From positions 18,831 to 82,830 of the forward strand of contig JAJAGP010003156.1 in NCBI GenBank assembly GCA_025084515.1: 64,000 nt of DNA, written 5' to 3'. Below, in pieces: positions 23,891 to 36,900 of the stretch. The notes under the pieces are model-generated. The model had not been told where the DNA came from. It saw only the letters and a list, made by a program, of their open reading frames with translations, and did no database searches. Position 1 is the first letter of the stretch, and each line of letters opens with the position of its first letter. The translations under genes and the position numbers were made by a program. Origin of the DNA: Ancistrus triradiatus. Lineage: Eukaryota; Chordata; Actinopteri; Siluriformes; Loricariidae.

Positions 23891-24583
23891 CTTTGGAGAC
23901 AATAACTGACGTAATACATTTGGTTTGTGGGAAGAGGCAATATGGAAGAAACCAAAAATATTTAATCATGTTAAATACAATTGTAAGGATAACAAAGCCA
24001 TAGGAGTGGACAATTTTAGCTTCAACAAAATGCATTTATGACTTTTCAATAATTCAATAAACAGACAGCAGCATAAAACACAATACACCTTTTTAATGCA
24101 AAGTATTAATTTCATTAGGTACTTTTATTAGAAAAACCACATGCAAGATGTTATCCTGTGTGGCCGGCATTTTAAACAAAACATTTAGTTTATTGTGGTT
24201 ATGCAATATATTTTGTCTTTTATGACATTTCAACAATTCTTGTCCCTATAGGTAGTCCTATATATGGTATGTAGGGAATAGTGATTAGGGGATCTTTTAG
24301 ACACAGCCTATAACTAGGAGCGACTCACATGCTCAGGTAACAAAAATGCAATTAATGGCACTATAAACAAATTATTAATGTGTTCATTTTGACAGCCAGA
24401 ATTACAATTCAGAATTACAATTGTGAGTCAGATTACAATCTCTGACTTGTTAAAATGTCTTGTTTCTATTTCAGCATTACCTGTATTTAAAAAAACAACA
24501 ACAACAAAAATTCTACTGGTGATGGTGGACCAGTTGACCCAGCAATGTCCTCCCTCAAACACAACTGCTGAAATCTGGCAACC
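23891..24583. other. fmo 3' flank / probable 3' UTR
   Basis: AT-rich non-coding sequence directly downstream of the fmo stop. A minus-strand AATAAA lies at 24189-24194, about 390 bp past the stop, as a possible polyadenylation signal. Confidence 0.45.
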
Positions 24584-24998
24584 TCATTTATTATACAGCA
24601 GACTGAATCTGTTGGTCAGAATGGAGTAAATCTTTGTTATCTGATTTTGAAGGTGGAATTGATTTGACTTTTGCAATACAATGAGAGCAAAAACCAGCAC
24701 AGCCCCTCCAACTATCCAGTTAGGAAAACCAGAAGGCTCTGGAACTGGGCGTGACATCATTGGCTGGGTAACACGGGCCCACTGGGTTAGGATAGCCTGG
24801 CGAGCTCCTTCCCATCTGCCTGGTCCATGTAGCCGAAACTGATATGGGGTGCAGGGCCCAAACAGAACCCTCAGCCCCAAAACAGGATCGGTCAGGAACA
24901 GCCACAGGAGACTTGGATGAACGCCTATATCCCGTGCAATGGAATCCATATAGGGGATATAATCCACCTCATGAGCAGCTTTCTTGGGGGAGGAATAT
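24584..24998 (-). CDS. fmo: fmo last coding exon (C-terminus and membrane anchor)
   Basis: This exon encodes residues 420-557. The acceptor is AATCCTTCACAG. It has the conserved VDYIPYMDSIA, LFLTDPVLGL, FGPCTPYQFRLHGPG and WEGARQAILTQW segments, then the hydrophobic run NWIVGGAVLVFALIVLQ that would anchor the protein in the ER membrane. A 28-residue tail continues to a stop at 24584-24586. A possible AATAAA signal on this strand lies at 24189-24194. Confidence 0.95.
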
Positions 24999-27900
24999 CT
25001 GTGAAGGATTCACACAAGTTAAAACAGATAAATACAGCAGAACGTTTAGTTGTCTACTAAACGCATCTTAGTGTTCTTTGTCTAAAACCTGTCTCTGAAT
25101 ATACAGTATTGTGCAAAAGTCTTAGGCCACCATTAGATTTGCTGTTTTAACAATGGTGTAATGACAATATATAACATATTTTTGACAACTGGACCTAAAA
25201 ATTTTAAACTTGGATTGATCACCGGATAATAATCTTTCCCACTGATCTTCATTACAGTCTTTGTGAGCATTAGCATATCTCAGCCTTTACACCATGTTCC
25301 TTTTCCAATAAAGTAATTTCTTGGCTGCTACCATTCCTGATCAAGCTTCTTCGGACTGTAGAAGGGACAACTTGGCATCCTGATGAAGCTGAAAGATGCT
25401 GCTATTGCTCAAGTGTAAGTCTACCTGCCACTGTAGCCTATTGAAGCTGCTTTTCCAGTTTTTTAATACTGCATAAAATTTCATGTACTTTCTGGTTGTA
25501 TTATAGTAAAGAGGCTGGGAAATAATTAAATATGGTCATTATACCAGTGCAAAAACAATGCTATATCTAATCAAGTATTAGACTAAGACTTTTGCACAGT
25601 ACTGTGTATATGTGGTCTTTTTTAAAATCTTTTCTCTAATATTCATTTCCACAGGGAAAGCAGTAGTATGGTTGATGGTCTGATACTGAGTCACATGTGT
25701 TTGGAGCCTTTATATGGTTTCTCTGTCTCTCTGCTGGGTGGAGGGTGTATTTGATTCACTCAGGTATCAGTGTGTGATGTGCAAGTCATTTTATTTATTA
25801 AAGGACATCTTTATGCAGTTTTTATTAATGGAAAGAACGATCTGGTGCCTGTTTTTGTGTGATAACCTCTGTATAAAAATTCAGCTATCTGTGCGTCTCC
25901 TCAGACTAGCTTTTAACCTGTATGCTGTCAAAACTCGAGCTCTTAATAAATCTCTCGCATCTAGAAAGCGTAGTCTTCTGGTTCATTCAAAGTCAACTGT
26001 GGGGTCTACAATTCTACAACACTGATAAAAGACAGTAAGCATATGATGAAAAAAAATCCTTATTTCACTGCAAAAATTGAACGGGCCAATAAGAAAAATC
26101 TTAAATATATGAAAATGTAATATTATTTTTCATCACATTACTGTAATTTTTGAAAATTCGAGGAACAAACTGACAAAAATTACCTTTTCACTTTTGCTTT
26201 CAAGTCTTTCTCAGTGATCTTGAGCATTGTCTCTATAGGAGGAAGTTGGTTCAGACCTGGAACAGAGTGAACATAATTACATTTTTCCTCCCAGTAAATT
26301 TTAAGCAATTTTAGTTACAGTGATCTAGCAATATGCCAAAATTATACATAAATAAAGTAATTTGTTTATTCTGCATTTTCCCTGTAATGTCAACAACCTT
26401 ACCGTCACATGCTATAAAGTCTTACAATAAACAGCATATCAACTCTGGAGTTGGAAAGGTTGAATGAGCTCAGTTGTGGTGTGCTATATATCTGAATACA
26501 GGTATTCACCGTTTAACAACTGCATTACGTTCTGTGAAGCAGGACATTGAGCAGCCATTACCATACTCACTTAGTCTTTTTATGCCACTTTAAGGTAAAT
26601 ATAAAGGGTATGTTCACAGGTAAACTGGTTGCAAACGACACATAAACGAGTTACAGATACCACTGAAAACATGAGTGGGACACTACCCGCTACACAGCAT
26701 CCCTAATGCCACTGCATTTTTTAATTTATGGAAATTCACAACAATGATAGAAAATACCGAAATGTACCTTTATAACCCTGTGTAGGGGAAAGCTGTAACA
26801 TGTTAGAGGATAGTATGATGGACCTGATAATACTGTTTGACGGAACTCAAACATGCATTGATAGGAAGATCAGCCAGATGGAACAGAGACTTAATGAGTG
26901 AATGAGATCCAGATTATAGTTATAGATACAGATGATATACAGTGGTGTGAAAAAGTGTTTGCCCCCTTCCTGATTCCTATTTTTTGCATGTTTGTCACAC
27001 TTAAGTGTTTCAGAACATCAAACCAATTTAAATATTAGTCAAAGACAACACAGGTAAACAAAAAATCGTAGTTGTATACAGAACATGGTCAAAACACAAG
27101 AAGGCAGTCCAAGAATAGCAATCACATCCAAAGGGCAAATCCAAAACTCAATAAACCAATACACCCCATCCACCTCTACTGGGGAAGGAGGTTCTATTGC
27201 CTCAGATTCACCCTGGAAGGAGACAGACACAGGTTTAAAGAAAGATATGTGAAATGTGCAAGAAATACGATAAGTAGGAGAAAGCTTTAGCTTGTAAGAG
27301 ACGGGTGTGACCTGCCTCTCTAGGTGTGACCTACCTCTCTAGACCTCTCTAGGAGCCCTGCCTTGAGCAGTGATTTTTAGTTGTGGTGTGCTGTCTGTGA
27401 CACATCCATGTAAAATAACCTCAGAAATGAGGGTTACAGACTATAGATGGATATATCTAAATATTACTTTTTATTGCTTTATCATTAAGTTTGTAAAGTA
27501 GAAATCCAAGGGCATTCAAGCAAAACACATTTGCATATTAACTGTCTATTAATTGTAAATGCACCTGCATATGTGCCCGATTTACGAACATTTGGTACTT
27601 ATTAACATACACATGTTATACTAACAAATCTGGTGTTTACACAGCATTTGTGAGTCTAGTGGAAAGTTTTTGGGAAGGTCCATTTTACACCTTATCAGTT
27701 TCCTCTTCTTTTTGCGAAGGTTTCATGAAAGAAGCCCATTAAGTGGAGTCATACAGTAGTGTGAAAAAGTGTTTGCCCCCTTTCTGATGTCCTATGTATT
27801 TGCATGTCTGTCACACTTAAGTGTTTCGGAACATCAAACCAATTTAAATATTAATCAAACGACAACACAAGTAAACACAAAATGCAGTTTTTAAGTGAAG

Positions 27901-30900
27901 GTGTTTATTATTAAGGGAGAAAAAAATCCAAACCTACATGGCCCTGTGTGAAAAAGTGATTGCCACCTAAACCTAATAACTGGTTGGGCCACCCTTAGCA
28001 GCAACAACTGCAACCAAGTATTTGCGATAACTTGCAATGAGTCTTTTACAGCGTTGTTGAGGAATTTTGGCACACTCATCTTTGCAGAATTGTTGTAATT
28101 CAGCCACATTGGAGGGTTTTCGAGCATGAATGGCCTTTTTAAGGTCATACCACAGCATCTCATTAGGATTCTGTTACGGTTCGCCATATTTAAAACAATG
28201 ACGAACCGTTAAAACTGAAAAAGAAGGGTTTGGGACCCAAATGCAGTTAGCTCCTGATGGTATTAATGAACTGAAATGAATGAAATAAATAAAACAATAA
28301 TTAATAAAACACAAATGAATAAATAACAAAGAAAAAGTGAGACTCTGTGTGTGTGACAGTGATAGTGCTGAATCTGCAATCAGACACTCACACACACAGA
28401 CAGAGCTCAGCAGTCGCGCTTTAGAGCGAGAGAATGAGAGAGAGGAGGGGGGACAAATCCCCCATGGCTCGTCTGAGCTGCCGAGCAGCGGTGGGCATGG
28501 CCAGGTGCCGCTGCCGCTCCGAGCAGCTTGTAGCGCTGAGGAAGCACGAGGGGGAAGGAGACAGTGAGAAGCAAGATGGAAAAACGCAAGCGTTTAAAAG
28601 GCTGAGGCTACACTATCTACTTCACTATCATGTTATCTCACGCTTTGCAGCGCTATGAAATCTAAAGCTCCTTTGCGAGCTCAGATTGTCCGCTCAAACC
28701 CTACAAAAGAAATAAAACGAAACGAAAAGAAAGCAGGAAGTGCGGGGCTCTTAAACAGAGCGGGGGGAGACGGGTGAGGTCTCGAAAAACACGCTTAAAG
28801 CCAGCGATCGTTAAAATAAGCGCCGTAGCAGCGATCGGGGCTAAAGTGGCGTGTTGGAGTCGAATGATCCAACACCTACTTCCACTGGCGAAGGTCTTAA
28901 ATAGCCAAAGGAAGCAGGTGTTGATCATTTGCTGTAATCAGCCGCAATACTGACAAAGCAGCCGATTACAGAGGCTGCCAGAGATCCCACCGGCAAAAGA
29001 AGCTAAACACTGACCTCTAGCGTCGAGCCGGTGACACCTGTGACAGATTCAGGTCAGGACTTTGACTAGGCTACTCCAACGTCTTCATTTTGTTTTTCTT
29101 CAGCCAATCAAAGGTGGACATGCTGGTGTGTTTTGGATCATTGTCCTGCTGCAGAACCCAAGATCGTTTCAGCTTGAGGTCACAAATAGATGGCCGGACA
29201 TTCTCCTTCAGGATTTTTTGGTAGACAGCAGAATTCATAGTTCCATTTATCACAGCAAGTCTTCCAGGTCCTGAAGCAGCAAAACAGTCCCAGACCATCA
29301 CATTACCACCACCATATCTTACTGTTGGTATAATGTTCTTTTTCTGAAATGCTGTGTTACTTTTATGCCAGATGTAATGGGACCCACACCTTCCAAAAAG
29401 TTCAACTTTTGTCTTGTCAGTCCACAGAATGTTTTCCCAAAAGTCTTGGGGATCATCAAGATGTGTTCTGGAAAAATTGAAACAAGCTTTAATGTTCTCA
29501 GCAGTGGTTTTCATCTTGGAACTCTGCCATGCAGGCCATTTTTGCCACATCTCTTTCTTATGGTGGAGGCATGACCACTGACCTTAACTGAGGCAAGTGA
29601 GGCCTACAGTTCTTTGGATGTTGTTGTGGGGTCTGTTGTGACTTCTTGGATTTGTTGTGGCTGCGCTCTTAGGGTAATTTTGGTCCGGCCGACCAATCCT
29701 GAGAAGGTTCACCACTGTTCCATTGTCTTTGCCATTTGTGAATAATGTCTCTCACTGTGGTTCGCTCGAGTCCCAGAGCTTTAGAAATGGTTTTTTTTAA
29801 CCCTTTCCAGACTGATAGATCTCAATTACTTTGTTTCTCAATTATTCCTGAATTTGTTTTAGATCCTCAGCATTATGTGTAGCTTTTTTAAGGACTACTT
29901 TGTCAGTCAAGTCCTATTTAACTGATGTCCTGATTGAGAACCGGTGTGGCAATAATCAGGCCTGGGTGTGGCTAGAGAGAGTGAACTCAGGTGTGATAAA
30001 CCATAGTTATGTTTTAACAAGAGTGGGGCAATCACTTTTCACACGGGGCCATGTAGATTTTTTTTCTCCCTTAATAATAAACACCTTAATTTTAAAAACT
30101 GCATTTTTGTGTTTACTTGTTCTGTCTTTGACTAATATTTAAATTGGTTTGATGGGGGGGGGGGGGGGGTGGAGGCCAAAAGGTCGGATGAAGAGACGGG
30201 TTTGACTTGGGAGACATGGAAAGTGGGATGTTTCTTCATGTGGCGGGGAAACTTAAGGCACATGGCGGTAAAGCTGATAATCTTCTCAATTTTATAGGGG
30301 CCGATAAATCTAGGGGCGAGCTTCCTGTAACTCCCTTCCTAGTCCTGAGTGATACGTTCTGATTGGAGAGCCACACTGATCATCCAGGGAGGAAAGTTGG
30401 GCTGATAAGACGATGGTGGTTGGCAGTGGCAGTGGTATGGGAGCGTGTCCTTTCCAGCTAAGCCCTTTCCGCCTTCCAAACTCTTCAGCAGCAGCGAAAA
30501 TGGTCCTGCACTGACGGGACGGCCAGCTCCACTTCCTGTTCAGAAAATGGGGGTGGGGGGGGGGGGATGATATTCCAGAGATGCCTTGTATGGGAATAAT
30601 CTGGTGACAAAGGAGACCAAGGTGTTACGCACATACTAGACCCAAATGAAGTGCGAGCTCCAGGAGCGTTGGCGTTCAGCCATGATGCACCGGAGGGTGG
30701 CCTCGAGCTCCTGGTTTGATCGCTCGGCCTGCCCATTGGTTTGTGGGTGGAAGGCAGAGGACAGGCTTTTGATGGCTCCCAGTGCTTTACAACAAGCCTG
30801 CCACACCTGAGTCGTGAACTGAGAGCCTCTGTCAGAAATTATGTCCGATGGGATGCCGTGGATGCGAAAAACATTCTCTATGAGGAGGGTGGTGGTCTCA

Positions 30901-33900
30901 AAGGTAGTGGGGAGCTTTGGGAGAGCAAGTAGACGAATGGTCTTTGAGAAGCGATACACAATCATGAGAATGGTGGACATCCCATTAGAGTCGGGGAGGC
31001 CCATGATAAAGTCCACTGCAATGTGAGACCAGGGCCTTCCAGGGATTGGCAGAGGATGCAGTAATCCAGCTGGGGGCTGATGTGATGCGCAGGTGGGGCA
31101 GGCCGAGACAAACTCCCTCGTGTCGGCTTCCAGGGTCTGCCACCAGAAATGTCTCCTGACCAGGGAGAGCATGCGTCTGATTCCAGGGTGGCAGGAGAGC
31201 TTAGAACCATGCACCCATTGGAGGACGGTGGAGACTGCTGACCTGGGGACAAAGACACTGCCGGGGGGCACCGAGTCCGGTGCGGGCTCATCCTTCTGCA
31301 CCTCCTCGATTGTGTGACACACTTCCCAGGTGATGCCAGTCACTATACAGCCTGACGGGAGGATGGGTTCATCCACATCAGGGTGGATGGGGTCCGCAAA
31401 CTGGCAAGATAAGGCGCCAGGCTTGGTGTTGCGGGACCCTGAGCAATAGATGAGTTCAAACTTAAAACGGCTGAAGAAGAGGGCCCACCTGGCTTGTCAT
31501 CTCTTGGTCGTCTGGATGTAAGCCAGGTTTTTGTGGTCAGTCCAGACTACAAACCGCTGTGAGGCCTCTTCTAGCCAATGTCTCCACTCTTCCAGTGCCA
31601 GCTTGATGGCCAGGAGTTTGCAGTTCCCCACATCATAATTAGCTTCGGCTGGGGACAACCATCGGGAGAAGAAGGCACAAGGGTGCAGTCTGTTCTCGGG
31701 ACCTGACTTTGGGAGAGCACAGCACTCACTCTGGACTAGATCGCATCGACCTCCACGATGAATTGCCAGGTTGGGTCGGGCTGGATCAAGACCGGGGCCA
31801 AAGAAAACAGGTCCTTTAAATGCTGGAACGCCATGGCGGCCGCTGGGGACCAAGAAAAGGGCACATTGGGTGAGGTGAGGCAGATGAGAGGCAGTACAAT
31901 TTTACTGTAATTAGAGCTGAATCTCCTATAGAAATGAGCAAACCCAAGGAAGTGGTGCAGGTCCTTCCAACACGGAGTGGGCAACTCTACTGCAGCTTGC
32001 ACCTTGGATGGGTCTGCCCGGATCCTGCCTGGCTCAATGAGGTATCCCAGGAAGTTGACGGTGTCTCAGTGAAACTCGCATTTTTCTCCTTGAGACGATT
32101 CTCAAGGAGGAACGTCAGGGCCTGCCGTATATGAGCGACGTGTTCGGAACTGGACCTGGAAAAGATCAATATATTGTCAAGGTAAACTAATACGAATCTA
32201 TTGATAACGTCCCGAAGCATGCCATTCACCAAGGCCTGGAAGATGGTGGGGGCATTGGTCAGCCGAAGGGCATGGCCAGATATTCAAAATGTCCCATAGG
32301 GGTGTTGAACTCTGTCTTCCACTCATCGCCCTCCCGGATGCGAACCAGTTGATAAGCACTGCGGAGGTCCAGCTTGGTAAATATCCTTGAGCCCTGTAAC
32401 AACTCAAACGCAGAATGCAGTAGAGGCAGCGGGTACTTGTTCTTAATAGTGATTTAATTTAGTCCCCGGTAGTCTATGCATGGCCTTTGTGTCTTGTCCT
32501 TCTTTTCAACAACAAATAAACCAGCACCTACCGGGTACCATGAGGGGCTGATACTGTCCGCCTCGACTGACTCGCTGAAGTATTTGTTCATAGCCTCATG
32601 TTTAGGCCGTAAGTGGCTGTAGAAACGGCTGCTGGGCAGGGGCGCACCCGGGAGCAGGTCTAGTGTGCAGTAGTATGGGCGATGAGGTGGCAGCGACAGA
32701 GCTTGGGTCTTGCTATACACTTCCCTGAGATCGTAGTACTCCTCTGGGATGCCGGTGAGGTCCATGGGTTCAGTGAGCGAGCTTAAAATACTCCTGGGGA
32801 AGGTAGCAGAGCGCAGGCAGTGGGCGTGGCATGTCTTGCTCCACTCGAGCACATGTCCAGTGAACCATTCAAAATGGAGGTAATGCTTTCGGAGCCAAGG
32901 ATAACCGAGGATCATCGAGGTCTGAGTGGAGTGAACGACAGCGAAGGTTATGCTCTCGACATGATAAAATGACTGTTACCAGGGCTGTAATGTGGGTCAC
33001 CGTAGCTAAAACTCATCCATCTATGGCGTAATCTTTAACAGCAACATCGAGAGATGTTAGAGGACAGTCATTATTCGATGCAAAAGTCTTATCAACGAGG
33101 TTACCTTCCGCCCCTGAATCAACTAGAGCTGAGAATGTAACGGGACCCCCAATGAGCTGAAGTGTACCTGACAGTCGGAGCTGAAGTTGCACATCAGGTT
33201 GAGTTGTCCGCGAAGGTCCCTGTGTGAATTCCAAAGGTGGCATGTGGTGTCCCGGTACCAAGCTGGTGTGGGTCCAAGTAGCGTGCTCGAGGTGGTTTCC
33301 TCCTCTAGCTCTGCCCTGGAACCCGAGCGCAGCCCAGCTGCATAGATTCTGGCAGGTCGGAGGTGGCAGGAATGAGAGCGGATTTTTCCGGTGGCGAGGC
33401 AGCTCTGAACCCAAGGTGAGGAGCTGGTCCCTGTTCAGCAACCAGTCTAAGCCGCTCGGTGTGACAGGCACGGAGACAACCATCTATGGCAACGCGGATC
33501 AACCCCTGTAGAGTCCCGGGTTTGTCAAGGATCGACAGTTCGTCTTTAAGGTTCTCAGACAAACCCAGGTGGAATGCGCCTGTAAGTGTGGTATTGTTCC
33601 GGCCCGAGCCAGAAGCTATCGTCCCAAACTCCACAGCATAGTCAGCGACCGATCAGAAGTCCTGCTTGAGGTGGAGGAGGCGATAGGTGGGGTCTCCAGC
33701 AATCCCTGGAGGCCCCTCGGAATTATAAGGTTCTAAAATAAAATGTTATGTATTCAATAACATTTTCATTATTTTGTTTCTATGGAATTTCATGTTTTAG
33801 GACAAAGAACATTTTTCTTATTTAAAAAAACATTGCAAGTTAGGTATGAAAGGTCATAGCTAAATATATTTGTCCAGTGCAGAGGTCAATTTTAGGTAGG

Positions 33901-36900
33901 ACAACTTTCTTTTAGGTTAGACAGCACTCAGGTACTGTATTAAGCTGCCCCAGCAAGTAAGTGTAGCAGGTAAGTAAAAAGGCAATACAGTATTAGGTTT
34001 CATTTTATATCAGAAATGTTGACTCTAATACACCAAAATGTCTTATTTTGGAAGAAAAATTAAAAAAATATGATTGAATTAAGGAAATACATATTTGTTG
34101 TAATTAAGACATCAATTCAAATGTATACTATTTAATTATCTTACAGCCTCAATATTGCAAAACGTACCAAGAACAAGTGAGACTTTTTAAAGGACCATAA
34201 GATGACAGACAATGTTTCAGCAATATTTCATGTTTCAAAAAGATTTATAAACTTATGTACATACAATCATACAACCGTTTATTAAAATGAACGGTTAATT
34301 AAATTTAGTACATTTCTTTAAAATAATTTATTTATTAAATTATCTTAATTATTACTATAATTAATTATTTTATTATTAATCTTATTTTCTATTACCTATT
34401 TTTTTCATTAACATTATTTAATTATTTAAAATACCAAGCTTTTCTTCTCCGCTCCGTCTCCCGCAGTCATTGAGTGCGGCGACATGGCAAAAAAGAAGGA
34501 CCTAGATCGGTCCGCTTATGCATATTCGAAGCGCCGATTAGCTCTCACAGATAGTACCAAGTTAGAGTTCCATTTTGCAGATAGAACCTTTTTGTTTTTT
34601 AAAATAAAGAATCCAAAATGCATAAAACTATAAAACACCTCACATAATGTTAAGGACTTGTCACAGAATAAGAATAAATGAACTCAATTTGGATAAAAAT
34701 GTTAGATATAACCTTATATTTCCAAGGAGATTATATCTGCCCGAGACATAAGTGCATGCTGAGTTTTATAGCAACATTTCTATCTGGGTGTGTTATTTTT
34801 TTTTTATGTCAATGAGTGTCCAAATGCCTGCCCGCTCGCTTTGGAATACCTGCAAAGATTCTGGTCACCCATCGTGCTTGCATTTCCACTATTGGCATTA
34901 TGGGTCCTGTAGCATTGAGCAGGCCCATAAAGGCCAGTGTGGGTTTCTCTAGGCATAGAGGGAAAACATTTCTGAAGAGGTTCAGTTCCCCTTCCAGATA
35001 ATCATTCATGGAGGTTGGTAGGAATGGAAAGTTGGCCTTGTATCCTGTACAGAAGACCACAGCATCGATCCCTTCTTCTACTGATTTGTTATCAAATACA
35101 ACAGTTGAGCCTTGAAACTCTTGAATATTTGATTTTATCTGTAGTGCCCCCTGGAGGATGCGCCCTGGCAAATCATCATTTATGACAGGTCTTCTGTCAA
35201 GTATCCTGAAATGAAAAAAGTGAAAGAAGATAGTGAAATAGATGTCCCTGAATGCACTTGGCACTGCTAACAATAAACAACAATCAACTATGGAGCAGTA
35301 TGGCTTATTAACAGTTTATTCTTTATTGTCTAGTACAGCTGTGCTTGAAAGTTTGTGAACTCTATAATTCCGTATACATATGACCTAAAACATCATCAAA
35401 ATTTAATGCATGGTCTAAAAGTAGATAAACTGGATTAAACAAATGAGAGAAAAAAGTTACACTCTGGGTATTATTTATTATGTTTATTAATGAAAAAGAT
35501 CCAATGTTACATATCTGTGAGTGGCAAAAGTATGTGAACCTCTAGGATTTGCAGGCAATTTGAAGGTGAAGTTATATATTATCTCATGACTGTAGTCATA
35601 TGTGTGTATATCATGGCATGAACAAAGGCTATTTTTGGGGATCTCATAAAAATAGTTGTTGATGCACATCGGGCTGAGAAAGGTTACAAAATCATCTATA
35701 AAGAGACTCCTTCAATTCACAGTCAGACAGATTGTGTACAAATGGAGGAAATGCAAGACTATTGTTACCCTCCCCAGGAGTAGTGGGCAAACAAAGATCA
35801 CTACAAGAGCACTGCATGTAATAGTCTGTGATTTCACAAAGGAACCCAGGGTAACTAAAAGCTTCCCTCACACTGGCTAATAGTAGCACTCATGAGTAGT
35901 ACTGGAAGGAGAACACTGAACAACAGTGGTATGCATGGCAGATTTGCAATGAAAAGACCACTGCTCTCAAAAAAGAATATTGCTGCCTGTCTACAGTATG
36001 CTAAGGATCATGTGGACAAACCAGAAGGCTACTGGAAAATGTTTTGAGGTGACACCAAAATAGACCTTTTTGTGTTAAATCATAATCCTTATGTCTAAAG
36101 AAAGGAAAACACTGCACTGCTTCATAAGAGCCTTATCCCATCTGTAAAACATGGTGGTGTTAGTGTCATAGTTTGGGTTTGTTTTGCTGTATCTGACCAG
36201 GATGGATTGCCATCAGAGAAGACATTTTCATCATAAATGAAGCTGCGTTAAAGACAGACGCACCCGATCTTTCAGCAGGACGCGTGAATGGAACGGGGCA
36301 TGTGATCGGAGTGCAGAATGATTACAGGAGAGACACTGGGTCCGTTAAACTAAATCGGAGACGTGGAGGAGCGGTTCCTGGCTGAAAGCAAGTCCAGACA
36401 CAACACGCTCATTATTGGGGACTCTACCGTAAGGTATGTCAGTGCTAAATTCACTGTGACACACTGCATCCCCAATGCTACTGTATCAGACATTAAAGAT
36501 GAACTTCCTGCTATTCCAGCTGATCATCAGACGGGCAGTAGGATTATTGTGCATGTTGGTAAACATGACATTCGTAAGGAGCAATCAGAACTACTAAAGA
36601 TGGACTTTTTAGAACTTTTTAACGCACATAAGAGTTTGAACCTGCAAGTATTCATCAGCGGGCCACTTCCAACATGGCGAACGTGCCATCTTTTATCTCT
36701 GAATACATGGCTCAACAACAACAGTCCATCATGGACTGAGTTATATAGAAAACTTCACTCTGTTTTGGAGTTGGAAAGAGTTTTTTCACCAAAATGGCTT
36801 CAACCTAAACAGGACTGGTGTTCGGTTGTTAACGGATAATCTCTGCTTTTCTCTACACCACCCACTGGTGCCCTGTGGCTCATCACAGTCAAGACATGAA

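Noticed and set aside
25714..26025. 103-codon frame in fmo intron 8 as an extra gene.
   Set aside because: No domain, poor composition and an intronic position; likely chance.
30636..31376. Integrase frame as a domesticated host gene.
   Set aside because: It is flanked in order by RNase H, RT, protease and gag fragments with frameshifts, so it is an ordinary decayed gypsy element.
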